The translations under genes were made by a program, and so were the position numbers. 64,000 nucleotides of DNA, taken from NCBI RefSeq assembly GCF_032362555.1, contig NC_083507.1:6761001-6825000 (forward strand), in the 5' to 3' direction. Below, piece after piece: positions 32,301 through 43,620 of the stretch (position 1 is its first letter; every line of letters starts with the position of its first letter). A model generated the notes under the pieces. The model saw only the letters and a program-made list of their open reading frames with translations. It made no database searches and was not told the DNA's origin. Source of the DNA: Amyelois transitella. Its lineage: Eukaryota; Arthropoda; Insecta; Lepidoptera; Pyralidae.

Positions 32301-32504
32301 CACTTTTTCTTTTGAACCACACGGCACTTATATTATTAGTTATAAGTACTTACCTCTATTCAATGTTATCGGTACAGCCACCCCAAATATCGCGCGGAGC
32401 TGTACAAGAAGTTCCCATCGCTGTCGTGCCAAGCGTCGCCCGAAGAAACAGGTTCGGTGGCGTCGGGCACCACCGCCGTCTCGGAGGAGAAGCCCGCTGC
32501 ATAA
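29360..32504 (+). CDS. LWop: Long-wavelength-sensitive visual opsin, complete (8 exons)
   Basis: Exons: 29360-29502, 30335-30455, 30553-30670, 30766-30979, 31203-31350, 31439-31549, 31718-31884, 32378-32504; 382 residues. The product is a seven-helix GPCR: N-glycosylation site NQT near residue 34, the first helix with [16 protein letters not shown] at 156-158 ([13 protein letters not shown]), chromophore-binding Lys328 in [16 protein letters not shown], and a short C-tail ending EEKPAA. The third intracellular loop, [20 protein letters not shown], is that of Gq-coupled lepidopteran LW opsins. It works in rhabdomeres of photoreceptors with 11-cis-3-hydroxyretinal. The intron after 31350 starts with GC, not GT. 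Presence of introns shows this is not the intronless retrocopy reported in some moths. Confidence 0.96.
32066..32335 (+). mobile_element. Copy of the 'cttgcggggtagacagagcc' repeat in the last opsin intron
   Basis: Near full length: cataca run, 'cttgcagggttgacagagcc', 'aagactgataggccacgttc', 'attcaaatagtgacaggttg', 'ttagtcgccttttaagacat' and the 'aaccacacggca' end. It fills most of the 493-bp intron. Confidence 0.8.
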
Positions 32505-33790
32505 ACATGAGTGCCTTTACTCTGTTACGCTCGACAGAATCGAAAACGGCCTAGCTAATCGGACACATGAATCTGCCAAAGCGATTATTTATTTTTATAC
32601 GCAAACATTTACATTTGTACGATTTTTAAACTCGAACACAGAGCGTGTGCTGGTTGCAAAATATTCAGGCGGTAGAAGATTTTTTTTTAAAAATTAATAC
32701 CTGCGTATTTTGAGTTCACGTTTTGTGTATCGAGTTGAACGGTGCACACTTTTCTTATACCTGACACGCTTGATGGGTCGGCGACATATAAAAATACATA
32801 AAAAAATATATATTTATACTTTACCGCAATATGTCGCTAGACCACACCCCATCCATGAGACTGCTCCTATAGATGTAGGTAATTCGACGGATTCTTACGA
32901 CAAACGAATGCTTTGTATCTCGGACCAATAAAAATAATCAAGCAAAATGGTTCATGACCATAAACATGTGTTTGCTTTTTATTGCCTCACGATTTCAGCG
33001 ATTCCAAGAGCCGTTATTAGCGGGCCAGCTTCCATGGGAAGTAATGTTTACATACCTACATACGAGTATAAATTTAAATGTGCTATGAAAGCTTTATCTT
33101 TGATACTCCACACAACACCGTAAAGATTATTTTAGTTCTTTAAGTTGTCCCCTAGAGGGCGCTGTAATTAATTTAACTCTAAAATTTTCGTGACGTCATG
33201 GCAGCAGAAGATCAAGAGCCACTAACATATGTACTAACATACAAGATGCATACAAGTCAAAATCATAACCCGCCTTTTTGGATATGGAACCATAGAAATC
33301 TAAAATTTTTGTGTGTAGGCACATTCGTCTAGTGCAAGCTTTCATGTAGAGAAGAATAAACGTAGGATATGGCAGCTGCTTATGTATCCGTCCGTGCAGA
33401 TTGCAGAAGTCAATCACGGGAAAGGCTAATAGATTTGGGATTATACCTAACCTGCCATATATGGGTTATAAGTAATCGGAAAAATAACTGTAGTCTTATT
33501 CTGATTTTTATGACTCTGATTCTACCCCAAGAGACCCAACCTACTCGGGAGGATACCCGTTTGTTAGCTTTATAACAGATTTTCTTTAACTATTTGACGA
33601 GGGAACTACTTTAGATCCCGGTACGTTACCTCTACTACCTAAATACTTGACAGCCTAAGCTTGTTGCTAGGCAACACGATAATACAACAATCATCAAGTC
33701 GAGAACCAAACTATTGAGCAATTTTTCTATCAAATGTGACTTTTGTTTTTTGTTATGTAGTGCAGTAGGAAATATTTAACTGAACAGACT
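32505..33790. other. Opsin 3' UTR and spacer before DZIP1
   Basis: AATAAA at 32927-32932 fits the end of a 0.43-kb opsin 3' UTR. Beyond it no coding or repeat signal stands out. An in-frame TAG at 33758 precedes the DZIP1 start codon. Confidence 0.6.
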
Positions 33791-36700
33791 ATGGCTGGAA
33801 AAACTTCATACGAACTACATCACAATTTCCCAAAATTAGCAGACGAGTCAGGATTTGCGTTTAGTATACACCGTCCGCGAGCACACGTAGACTGGAATAA
33901 AATTAGTAAGTACCTACTAGGTACACCATAAATATTTTTATTTCCAACTTGATGCTTCCTTACATTTAAACTTAGCTGATAGAACTTTTAAATTTTACAA
34001 TCTATTCAGTTACCCATTATCTACATCTTGTCTATTACTAAAACTTACTACTAAATCTTTATCTTATTTCATTTTTCGTTAGTCTATTTGTTCTTACTGT
34101 ATGTTCAGAAATAACAGTAGTCCAGTGGATCTCTGTGCCAAATTTCGTCAAAATTCTGCATTTTTTAATTATATTCCTTGCAAAGAAAGATAAATATATA
34201 CATACATACATATATTTTCTCATACGAGAGAGAACATACATACATACATATAGTCACGTCTATATCCCTTGCGGGGTAGACAGAGCCAATAGTCCCGAAA
34301 AGACTGAATGGCCACATTCAGCTGCTCTGCTTAATGATGGAATTGAGATCCAAATAGTGACAGGTTGCAAGCCCATCGCCTAAAAAAAAGGATCGCAATT
34401 TTATAAGCCTATCCCTTAGTCGCCTTTTACGACATCCATGGGAAAGAGATGGAGTGGTCCTATTCTTTTTCGTATTGGTGCCGGGAACCACACGGCACGA
34501 GAGAGAATACTCATCATATTCTCTCTATGTGTTTTTAAATATTAAATTAAAAAAAATATTACAGGATTAATAGATATCGATAGCCTGATAAGAGAAAGAA
34601 AATTTACTCTCATAGAACAACATGTAAGCGATGTAAGTACTGTATTTTCTAATCTTACTAAAATTTGGTAAGCTTATACATTATAAGTAAGATATAATTG
34701 TAGTATACCTTTGTTTAGATACTGAACTGCGTATTGGAATCGGAATTTGATGTTAGAATTCTGAATGATGGGGTTTTGAAGATGTTCCGGCTAGCGCAAT
34801 TGGCGGTTGAATATCAACAGTTTTGTCGCCAGTACCTTGACAGAAGTGTGTATGTGCTAAAAGAGGAAATTTCGTCGCTAATACAGGTATCACTGACAGA
34901 AACTTTGATAGTAATATAGCAGAACTACCCTATTTTTAACTATAATAATATTTTTTTTTTAATTTAATTATTGCAGGAACTCGAATTTACCAAAAAAGAT
35001 CTTCGCGAGAAAGATGATGAAATAAGAAAACTTAAAAGAAAAGCTAAACCAACTTATAGAACTATGCCGTACGGAAATGAAAATATAGCAGCCATGATTT
35101 TAAAAACACTGTCGCAGAAAAATGAGTTATTTCCGTCTACATCAAACGGTGATATGTACCAATATAATAAGTGTAGTTATTGTGATAAAGTTTTTTTAAA
35201 CCAATTATATTTAAAAAGTCATATTGCTAGACGCCACGAAAATGCTGTAATACCACAAAGAGAAATTCCAGAAAATATGAGTAATGAGATAAGGTTAAGT
35301 GAAGAAATAACTGAACTTAAGAATAAATTGAAGGAAATGGAATCATTTATAAATGAAAACAAACGGTTCAATCAAAATGTTATAACGAATCCATCTACTG
35401 ACAACACTGTCCAAAGCACAGCAACCAAATCGGATGATGCCAAGGTCACTACAAATCTTATACAAAACAATATGCACAAAAAGACGAAGGACGCCGAAGT
35501 ATCTACTAATAACGAAGATTATTTACTTGACAAAATAGAAGAATGGAAGAAGGAAGAGCATGAAAAATACCAACAAGAAATATCCATTTTGCGAAACCAA
35601 ATTTTAGAAACAATCAATTCCTTAAAAGATAGAGAAATCAAGTCGACTAATCAAACTGAAGCTAACGTTATTGATTTACTACATAAAACAATACGTGAGC
35701 AAGGAGCAGAAATTATGGCATTGAAAAATGAATTGAATCATTCTGTAAGTATTTTTCACAGGCAATAGGTATCTAAATAAATAAATAAAATGTTATACGG
35801 GACATACTACAGAGATTAGCCTCGAAGTAATTAAGTAAGAAGTTGATAATATGCAATACGCGACAATACGAAAACGTTAATTTTATTGTTCCAGAAAGCA
35901 AAGTCAGATAATGAAAATGTACAACTACGTAAAGAAGCAGAAGAGCAATTGGCACATTGGACAAAACAATTAGAAGCTCAATCAAAGCAACAAGATTTAT
36001 TGTTACATAAACTAAACGATGTCGCAAAAAAAGCTCAAGAGACACGACAACAAGCTGAAAGAGAAAAATCAAGAGCGAAATATTTGGAAAATATTTTGCG
36101 TGAAAATATTCGTAATAAAGAAAATGAAGATCATAATGATGAAGTGGTATACCATTTTCTTATTGTTGAGTAGTTTCATCGAGAAATAGTCGCCCACAGA
36201 TTTATTTCCTCCTCGCGTAGTTTAAATTGTGCATTTAATGTAAAACTATTATTTTTCGATGTCCCAATTAAATCCCTATTAAATTGGTATAACTGCAAAA
36301 AATACTTTTATGGTTGTAGCGTTCTTTTTTTTATTTCACAGATCACAATGACCGAAAAACGCATAATAAGCCAAAAAACAAAACAGCCACAAGGTACCAC
36401 TTCTTTAAGTAAGAAGCAATCTCATCCTAAACAAGATGCCACTCCAAAATACAAAACTGTATCAGATCGTAAAACACTTGAAATACTTCATCAAAAAGCA
36501 CAAGAACTTCTAAATTTAGAAACAATTAGTTCTAGTTCTTCTGATACGTCAAGTGAAGATCGAATGGCAGAAATAATAAAACTACAAGTAGCAAATAATC
36601 ATAAACCAGTAAAATTACCAGATAATAGTAAACCAAATTACAAACAAAACAAGATTATTCAAGAGCAACGAAACAAAGATCATTTGAATGAACAAGAACA

Positions 36701-39093
36701 ATTACAAGATTTGAAATCAAAAGATTCTCAAAAATACAAAGACAAAAAATTTAAAACCAAGAAATCGCAGGCACCTAATAAAGATACAAATGGCCACATA
36801 CAAGTTCAAAGAAGGTAATCCAAATTAAATAATGTAGGAATGTTAGTTTTACTTAGGATTAGGATATTATGCCCAATTTAAAACTTAGACCGAGTTTTAA
36901 ATGTAAGGGTATGTTAACTATATAATAAACGTACCCCGAGCTCCACTCCACAGAGATGAAATCAACCTTTACCTTGCGCCAGGAGGATGATGACGCTGCC
37001 GCTTAGCACTTGAGATACTTACAATCAATTTATTATTAAGCGTAGTTCAGGTGTTTTATTCTGCAGCTAAAAAACTAATTTATTTTTAGTCCAATGAAAG
37101 TTGTGAGGGCAAAAATAACAGAAGAAGTAAATAATCGGATAGTGTCAGCAGGAATGGATCCTCTCAAGCTAAGACTTCCTAAAAATGTCTTCCATAAACA
37201 GAGACTCGTGTTACAACAACAACAAGATCAAAAAGCTAAGGTAAATAAAATTATTATTTTTTTAGGCGATGGACTAGCAACCTGTCACTATTCGAATCTC
37301 AATTCTATCATTAAGCTAAACAGCTGAATGTTATGCCTATCAGTTTATTCAAAACAGTAGGCTCTGTCTACTCCCCAAGGAATGTAAACGTGACTGTATG
37401 TATGTATGTAAATAAAGGGATTGCTTTAATTTTATCGGTACTGCTTTGTATTTAAGCAAATGCTTATATAAAAAATATATTAATATATAGTGAGTAATTA
37501 GTACTTATCCATTATTATACAACTAGTTATATGCTTCAAGTAATCAAAAACTACTTAAAAACATGTGGCTATATTCAGAAGAAGGTTTAAAACGTTGGAA
37601 ATAATGTTATTAAATGAAATTTTTTTACTGATGAAAATTTAATGGGACTTTTAATTGTATAAATTGTATTTTACAGAAAAACCCTATGCGTGAGAAAATA
37701 AAACATTCCATTTTAGCATATTTGGATTCAGCAGTATCAAATACAAACATTTCAATACCAGATACCGTTTCTCCAAATAAAGAATCCAGGTCATTAAGTT
37801 TGAGATCAGTTCTGTCGAATGTTAAAAGTAAGGCTCTATCTTTAGTAAAGTCCAATGATATTTACATAAAAACTAACCAAAAAATACCACAGTTAGAGAC
37901 GGCTTCACGAGACACTCTAAATGTAGAAGTAACCAAAAGAGCTTTAGACCTATTGAATACACCTCCAGGATCAATACATTCAAGTCCTGAGATAAACAAA
38001 CAAAGCCCCAAAAAGGAAAACAATGAATTAAGACGATTTAGTAATCCTCTCAGCCATGATACACATAAATCTGGAGTGAATTCTGAGAAAGATAAGAATA
38101 AAAAAAGACTCAAGGTGAGTAAAAGTATAGTACATGATGACACCAGCAGCGATTCGATGAAAAGTAATCATGAGTACTTTAGAACAAGCCAGCAAGTTTC
38201 AAAATCGATAGATAATTTAATTAAATCACCTGCTCGGAGACCTGCATCTGCTGAAGTGGATTATAATCATGGTTTAAAAAAATATATAAAAGATAATGAT
38301 GACATTGTTTTAACTCGAACTCAATCTGCTTTAAACGTATCTAATATAACAGATAATAACCTATATGACATGGATGATATAAAATCAATAAAAGAAGAAC
38401 ATAATTTAAAACGACAGACTTCAGATGAGAATATGCAAAGTAACACAAAACAAACTAAAAGTGTCTTAAAAAATGCGTCTTCAACATCTTCTTTAAATAA
38501 AAAGAAAGTGTTATTTGATATGGATGCAATACAAATGAAGTCCGTAAGTGCATCACCTTCTCAGAGTATTACTGAGAAAAACGATGACAATGAAAAGTAC
38601 GAGTTGGGTCTAATTAATCTGGATGGCGAAGAATGGGATATATCGAGGTTTGTATACCAATATAGAAAGTTTAATTTCGCAAATTTATATATTTGAAAAT
38701 AACGCAATCGTATCTTTTCTTTTAATCTGTTACAGCATAGAGAACGAGCCACTAAAAAACGACACCAAAATTCAAGTTAACAATCGAACCAGTCCGAAAA
38801 TAGCTGAATTGAAGCAAAGTATTGAGTCCCAATTGGCGCGGCGTAATGAAACGCCTTCAACAGTGCGCATTGGGGGGGTTGACATAACTGGACCCATGGT
38901 AAGGGTCGCCTCGAGCATTGGCGGCAGTAACACTAGTCTAGGCAGTTCAATATTAGACGACTCCGATGGTATTCCAGTACCGAGCACTAGAACTCTAGTG
39001 AAACCAAAAAAAAATGTAGAAAAAGAAGATAGCGAAGTGGATATATCTGATTTTAGTATTGATGGGATAAGAAATAAGAATGGATCATTTTAA
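33791..39093 (+). CDS. DZIP1: Cilium assembly protein DZIP1 (Iguana homologue), complete (9 exons)
   Basis: Exons: 33791-33905, 34565-34632, 34719-34886, 34977-35744, 35895-36146, 36342-36814, 37090-37240, 37677-38647, 38736-39093; 1,107 residues, all phases agreeing. The N-terminal Dzip domain (about 20-140) has the family pattern FAFSIHRPRAHVDWNKI, then KMFRLAQLAVEYQ. One C2H2 zinc finger follows (Cys183, Cys186, His199, His204; CSYCDKVFLNQLYLKSHIAR). Long coiled coils (about 215-390) and a serine/lysine-rich low-complexity C-terminal half come after. Known role: DZIP1 proteins act at the basal body and transition zone in ciliogenesis and, in vertebrates, Hedgehog signalling. In insects a role in sensory neurons and sperm is the likely one (inference). 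The C-terminal half is assigned by splicing continuity rather than similarity. Confidence 0.92.
34206..34500 (+). mobile_element. Copy of the 'cttgcggggtagacagagcc' repeat in DZIP1 intron 1
   Basis: Near full length. It begins in a cataca run, holds 'cccttgcggggtagacagag' and 'cttagtcgccttttacgaca', and ends 'gtgccgggaaccacacggca'. The sequences just outside both ends contain 'cgagagagaa', which may be a duplicated target. Confidence 0.8.
37255..37412 (-). mobile_element. Inverted, shortened copy of the 'cttgcggggtagacagagcc' repeat
   Basis: Reads on the minus strand from 'tacatacatacagtcacgtt' to 'gatgggctagcaacc'-like blocks; plus text has 'taggctctgtctactcccca'. It sits in DZIP1 intron 7. 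Confidence 0.7.
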
Positions 39094-39944
39094 GTAAGAA
39101 TACTGTATAAGTTTCCACATTATGTATTCCACTATTTTTGTAAAAGTCGCGGTTTTTATACCTACCAGGTTTTGTAATTAAACTTTTTAAACACTGTCAT
39201 ACTTTTTATTTCCAAATTGAAAATCACCTACTTCAAAAAGGGTTATTGCTTTTTTCGAAATAATACAATCATGTGCGTGGTGCTGAGCCATTGACTCCAA
39301 GGTAGGTACTCACCGACCTGACTACCGTACTATCGTATTCACAGGTAGTTTTATTTGGGATAAAATCGGCGTTTCGTCAGTATAACAAGTCGAAAGAAAA
39401 AATTCAACGGTTCGACTATCGAACCACTGGTAGGACTATAGATAGAATAAAGGCACTTTGCCACGCAACCATAGAACCTCGCGGACATACGGCTTTTTGC
39501 CGGAATGTCCCGTCGGTTCCTTGAGCGCATTTCATTGAACACCCATTTCCTGATAATAAAGTCAAGCCACAAAAACATTTTCGTGAAAAAAGTCGAGCCG
39601 TACGGGCTATATTGCTTGGCTTGTGCAATTCATTGGCATAATGGTGTGACTTCGTATCGGTCGTAAACCGTAAATCTATAAACACTAAATAATATACAGA
39701 AAATTTGCGAAGAGATAGAATAGAGGTCTTCTGTGATTTTTTCCAAAATAAAATCTCAGGACCAATTTATAGAAATTTGCGAAGAGATAGAACAGTGGTC
39801 TTCTATAAAGATAAAATCTCAAATACATTGTCCTTGTGCAATTTATTCATTGATAGCTCTAGTCAATATAAAACATTCATAATATTTATACATGTATTTA
39901 CTTAAACTAAAATAAGATAATGTTACCAAAAAATCTACTGCTGA
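39094..39944. other. Spacer between the convergent DZIP1 and COMMD2 genes
   Basis: No gene is seen. A short direct duplication ('atttgcgaagagatagaa' at about 39706 and 39775, spaced 69 bp) is the only structure noticed. The block 39350-39690 is less AT-rich than its surroundings and reads open in two minus frames without any familiar motif. Confidence 0.55.
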
Positions 39945-42900
39945 TTATAAAACTCTTTGCACTTTTCGAACATGCTGACTCTTTGATTCTTTTAATGCTT
40001 GCTCCAACACATTGGTCATATTAATTAAATTTGGTAAATCACACTGCAGCAAGTGATGACTTATAATATTCTGACAATGGCTAGATGTCTTAGCTTCTTG
40101 AATACTAGAATTTATATGCACTGGAGATATAGCATTCATATCATTGGCTATATTATATATTTGTTCGGTTTGACCAAAGTTTTTCGGTGTAGTGACCGTA
40201 AAATTCATGCTTATCATTGGTTTGATTTCTTCCATGCAACTTTTTGTCGCAACCTGAAAAAAAAAACAGTTTTAATCAATAAATAAGTCCCTTGAAACAG
40301 ATACAAAGGAAGGAAACTGTGATGTGCTCAGACGTGGACGCCTGGCCTCGCAGAATGAAGGATACCACACACTAAGATGAGAGAGAATGCTTAGAAGACT
40401 ACCAATATTGTTGTTTGATGACACTCATTTTAGCTGAGAAATAGAAGTCGTCAACTTTTCTAAGAAGTGGTTATTTTCTAACCTGAACTTCAAATCTCCA
40501 AGTGAAATCTTGATAGCTAGGCTCTCTCTGCTGCAGTAGGCTCAAGCTACTTGAAATCTCCGCATTCTTAGCGGAATACAACTTGACCAGAACATCTTGC
40601 TGTTCTTCTGAGAAACCCGCTATACCCAACGAAGATTTGAAATCTGGTTCTGACAACTGAAAAATATGAAATTTTTAAAGTTCATACAGTTTCGCAATTA
40701 AAAACGATATATGGAACGCTTTCAAAATCCACGTTCGTAGCTGATCTTTGGTAACCAGATAAGAACATTGTTATATTTTTTTTTCTTAATAACGCATGTG
40801 TGTAGCATAGCGGGCCAGAAGCAGGGCGGAAGACACACTGGATGCAATGATAGTTTTAGAGATTTTAAAACAGTTTCAAGGCACGCGTGCACAATCGTAA
40901 TCGTTTTGGATGATTTGTGCTGCTCTCTGCGACCTCCCTGCCCCAGGCGCCTGTTCGCTTTAATACAAATCGCTTTAAGACTGACTGTCAGTTGTTCTTC
41001 TGACATAACGGCTGTGGGTCAGTAGGGAGGACTGTTTAAAAGCGGGCCCGCGGTAGTTGTTATATAAAGATAATTATGAAGAAACAGAAGGGGTTCGTTT
41101 CTGGAGTATTAAAACATCAAAACATGTTACTGAAAATTTATGTTGGTAATGTAATTTATAGTGCCCTGTGGTTCACGCCCAGCACTCTAGAATAGGACCA
41201 CGCCATCTCATTTTTCTATGATATCGTAAAAGGCCATTAAAGGAGGCACACACATTTATCTAGTGCAGCTTTTACCATGATCGAATACGGGTTAGGTTCG
41301 CGGTACGCCTGCAGAGGTCAGATTGGAGTTGCTTCGTGTAGAAATCCTGAATTACCCAATCAGGATCATAGGCGCACTCCAGGCTTCTCCAGAGAGAAGT
41401 AACTGGGATTGAAGCCAGGATGAAGTAAAAGGCATCATTTATCATTAACAATATATAAAATTGGAATTGAATGAAACTCTTGGAATTTAAAACTACTTAC
41501 TTTGTGTTTGCATGCCTCCACGATGAGATAAAGTAAAGCATGTACAAGATTCTGTACAGCTACAACCGACACACCAAGTTTCTCTGAAATAAAAGTGAGC
41601 TGTCCATTATGGGGTAGACAGAGCCGAAAATCTTGAAAAGACTGAAAAAAAAATTTCAGCTGTATGGCCCAACAATAGGATTAAGATTCAAATAGTGACA
41701 GGTTACTTGCCCATCGCCCAAAAAATCCCATGTTTATTATTCTTTCCTTTGATTGAGTCTTACAATCTGTAGGGGAAGAGAAGCAGCTGGACCATAACAT
41801 ATCTTTTCTTCGCTACAAGGTCAACATGGAAGCTCATTGTTTTATCTACATGATAATTGTGCATCTCAAAGATTTGAATTTGAATTTCATAAAAATATAA
41901 ATCGAGGAAGCTATTTAATTGACTGACTAACATATCAGTGCACTAAGAGAGCCCTTCAGTTTAAACATTTAAAGATAATTTGTAAACTGGATAATAATGG
42001 CCCTTTTCTAGCCTCCCTTTGACTAGGATATCAAAATTTCAATGCTCCAAGTGAAAAGGTTAATAAACAATAATAAGTATACATACCAGCTGCTATACCA
42101 TATTTTTTTTCATTTATTCCGTTGTTCAAATAGTCTATGGCAAGTTTACAAAAATCAATTAACACTGAAACAGAAATAATAGAAAAATTTACCAAAAATG
42201 TGAAACATGTTAAGTGCTTCCTTCTGATTCATAAGGTTTCAGATTTGATCCACAGCCAAGTCAAGATTTCATATCATCTTTTTCAGATTGATGTAGGTCA
42301 TGGATGTTTGTTGTAAATTTCCCTCAAGGCTGCTTTTACTAATTATGGTTTTTCATGTAGTCTGAGGTTTTCCCAGCTACTCTCTATTTGATAAGATAAA
42401 GAATGAGCTCTACTTCTGTAGAGCTGAACTGGGAACATTATAGTAAACATTTTGTCTCTGAGCATGCATGAGCATGCACAAGTGCATGTGCAGCAAGTAT
42501 GTACATCAAAATCTAAACTCTCAGAGCAAAAAGGTTAAACAAAATAAACATTATACATTAAATATTGCACTAAAACCTCCAGGGATATTTGAGTGGCTCA
42601 TGTGATTTGCTCTACAATCTCCTCTAAAGAGCCCATCATTCCTGTATCAAAGTGGTGAAGAACATGTTGGCTCCAATGAAGAAATAACAAATATTCTAGA
42701 GTGAAAGCTCGCTGTTAGACAATATTGATAGGAATATTAATAATAGAGGTTAAGCTAAAAACACTCTCAATTAAACAAGAATGTTCTTAGCTGACCCTTT
42801 GGTCTAAAAAAGAGATGTGTTGTAAGTAAGCCTGTCTGGGTGTGTGTGTGTGTGTGTGTGTGTGTATGATGATCGATTGACAACTTAATCAAGAGTGCCC

Positions 42901-43620
42901 AAAATTTTACAACAAAATTTTCCCATGGAATAAGTGTAGAGAATAAACCTAATTTTTATTAGGATAAAAATTAAAACACCCATGACACACATCTAATTTC
43001 CCTTTAAAAAGTAAGAAATAATATACGAAATTCAATCTTAAGACCTTAGTATGTATTAATTAATAATTTCAAAGAAATATGTTACATTGGGGGACCCCTA
43101 GAAACCAAAAATAATATTAAAAACGAATTTAACCAACTAAGCAATTTACTTTAACTTTAACACAAAAAATATACTATAAGTTTTGGGTCAAACACTAAAT
43201 AGGTAGGCATACCATACTTTTCAAAAAAAATCGTACGACAAATAATATGAGTGCTCCCCCAACGCAACATATTTCTAAAAAGATATTATTTAATAAATAC
43301 TAAGGTGGTGCTTACCTCATTTTTATTTTTTGGATATACATATTTTTGATTATACTTGATGTATCTTTTATTTACTTTTTAAAAGGGAAATTTAATGTGC
43401 TCGGGGGTTTTGTTAATTTTTATTTAATATAATACCAAAGTGCAATTCAAACACTGTCTATTGTTTACATAACTTTCCGATACTCTGACCCTGACTAGTC
43501 TTGCACATTTGTTAAGAAAATGTTATCAAAATTATAGTAACAAAAAGAAATACCTTGTGTTGAATGTTTCTGAAGTAAACTCAAGTGGTCTTTTTGAAGT
43601 TCACTTAAAAATATAATCAT
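39945..43620 (-). CDS. COMMD2: COMM domain-containing protein 2, complete (5 exons)
   Basis: Minus-strand exons: 43620-43554, 42164-42087, 41583-41501, 40656-40483, 40253-39945; 236 residues. The family order is kept: LSELQKDHLSLL at the start, then FCKLAIDYLNNG, then the segment ending in the COMM domain (FSEEQQDVLVKLY, DFTWRFEVQVATKSC, EIKPMISMNFTV, and LEQALKESKSQHVRKVQRVL at the end). Human COMMD2 is 199 residues; the extra length is an insertion of about 35 residues between the two halves of the COMM domain, after the last splice. Known role: COMMD proteins form the Commander complex with CCDC22, CCDC93 and the Retriever subunits, which recycles endosomal membrane proteins. Confidence 0.92.
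41160..41290 (-). mobile_element. Diverged fragment related to the 'gtgccgggaaccacacggca' repeat end
   Basis: The plus strand reads 'agtgccctgtggttcacgcc' followed by 'aataggaccacgccatctca' and 'atcgtaaaaggcc', the complement of the repeat's 3' end. It lies in COMMD2 intron 3. Confidence 0.5.
41600..41735 (+). mobile_element. Truncated copy of the 'cttgcggggtagacagagcc' repeat
   Basis: Contains 'tatggggtagacagagccga', 'aatcttgaaaagactgaa', 'ttcaaatagtgacaggttac' and 'gcccatcgcccaaaaa'. It lies in COMMD2 intron 2, directly beside the exon 41501-41583. Confidence 0.65.
42841..42866. repeat. (TG)n microsatellite
   Basis: An uninterrupted run of 13 TG units in COMMD2 intron 1. Confidence 0.9.
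42977..43410. mobile_element. Long imperfect inverted repeat (fold-back MITE-like) in COMMD2 intron 1
   Basis: The left half and the reverse complement of the right half share in order 'aatttccctttaaaaagtaa', 'ccttagtatttattaa' and 'agaaatatgttacattgggg' with scattered mismatches. The inner arms end at about 43100 and begin again at about 43243, leaving a loop of roughly 140 bp. No coding capacity is seen. The outer ends and any target duplication are unclear. Confidence 0.7.

Noticed and set aside
39351-39690. Two overlapping minus-strand open readings beyond the COMMD2 stop
   Set aside because: Neither shows a familiar motif, and they are out of frame with each other. The region may be an old repeat, which I could not name.
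40722-41006. 94-residue minus-strand open reading in COMMD2 intron 3
   Set aside because: It does not fit the COMMD2 splice phases, breaks the match to the family, and has no known motif; possibly an old transposon scrap.
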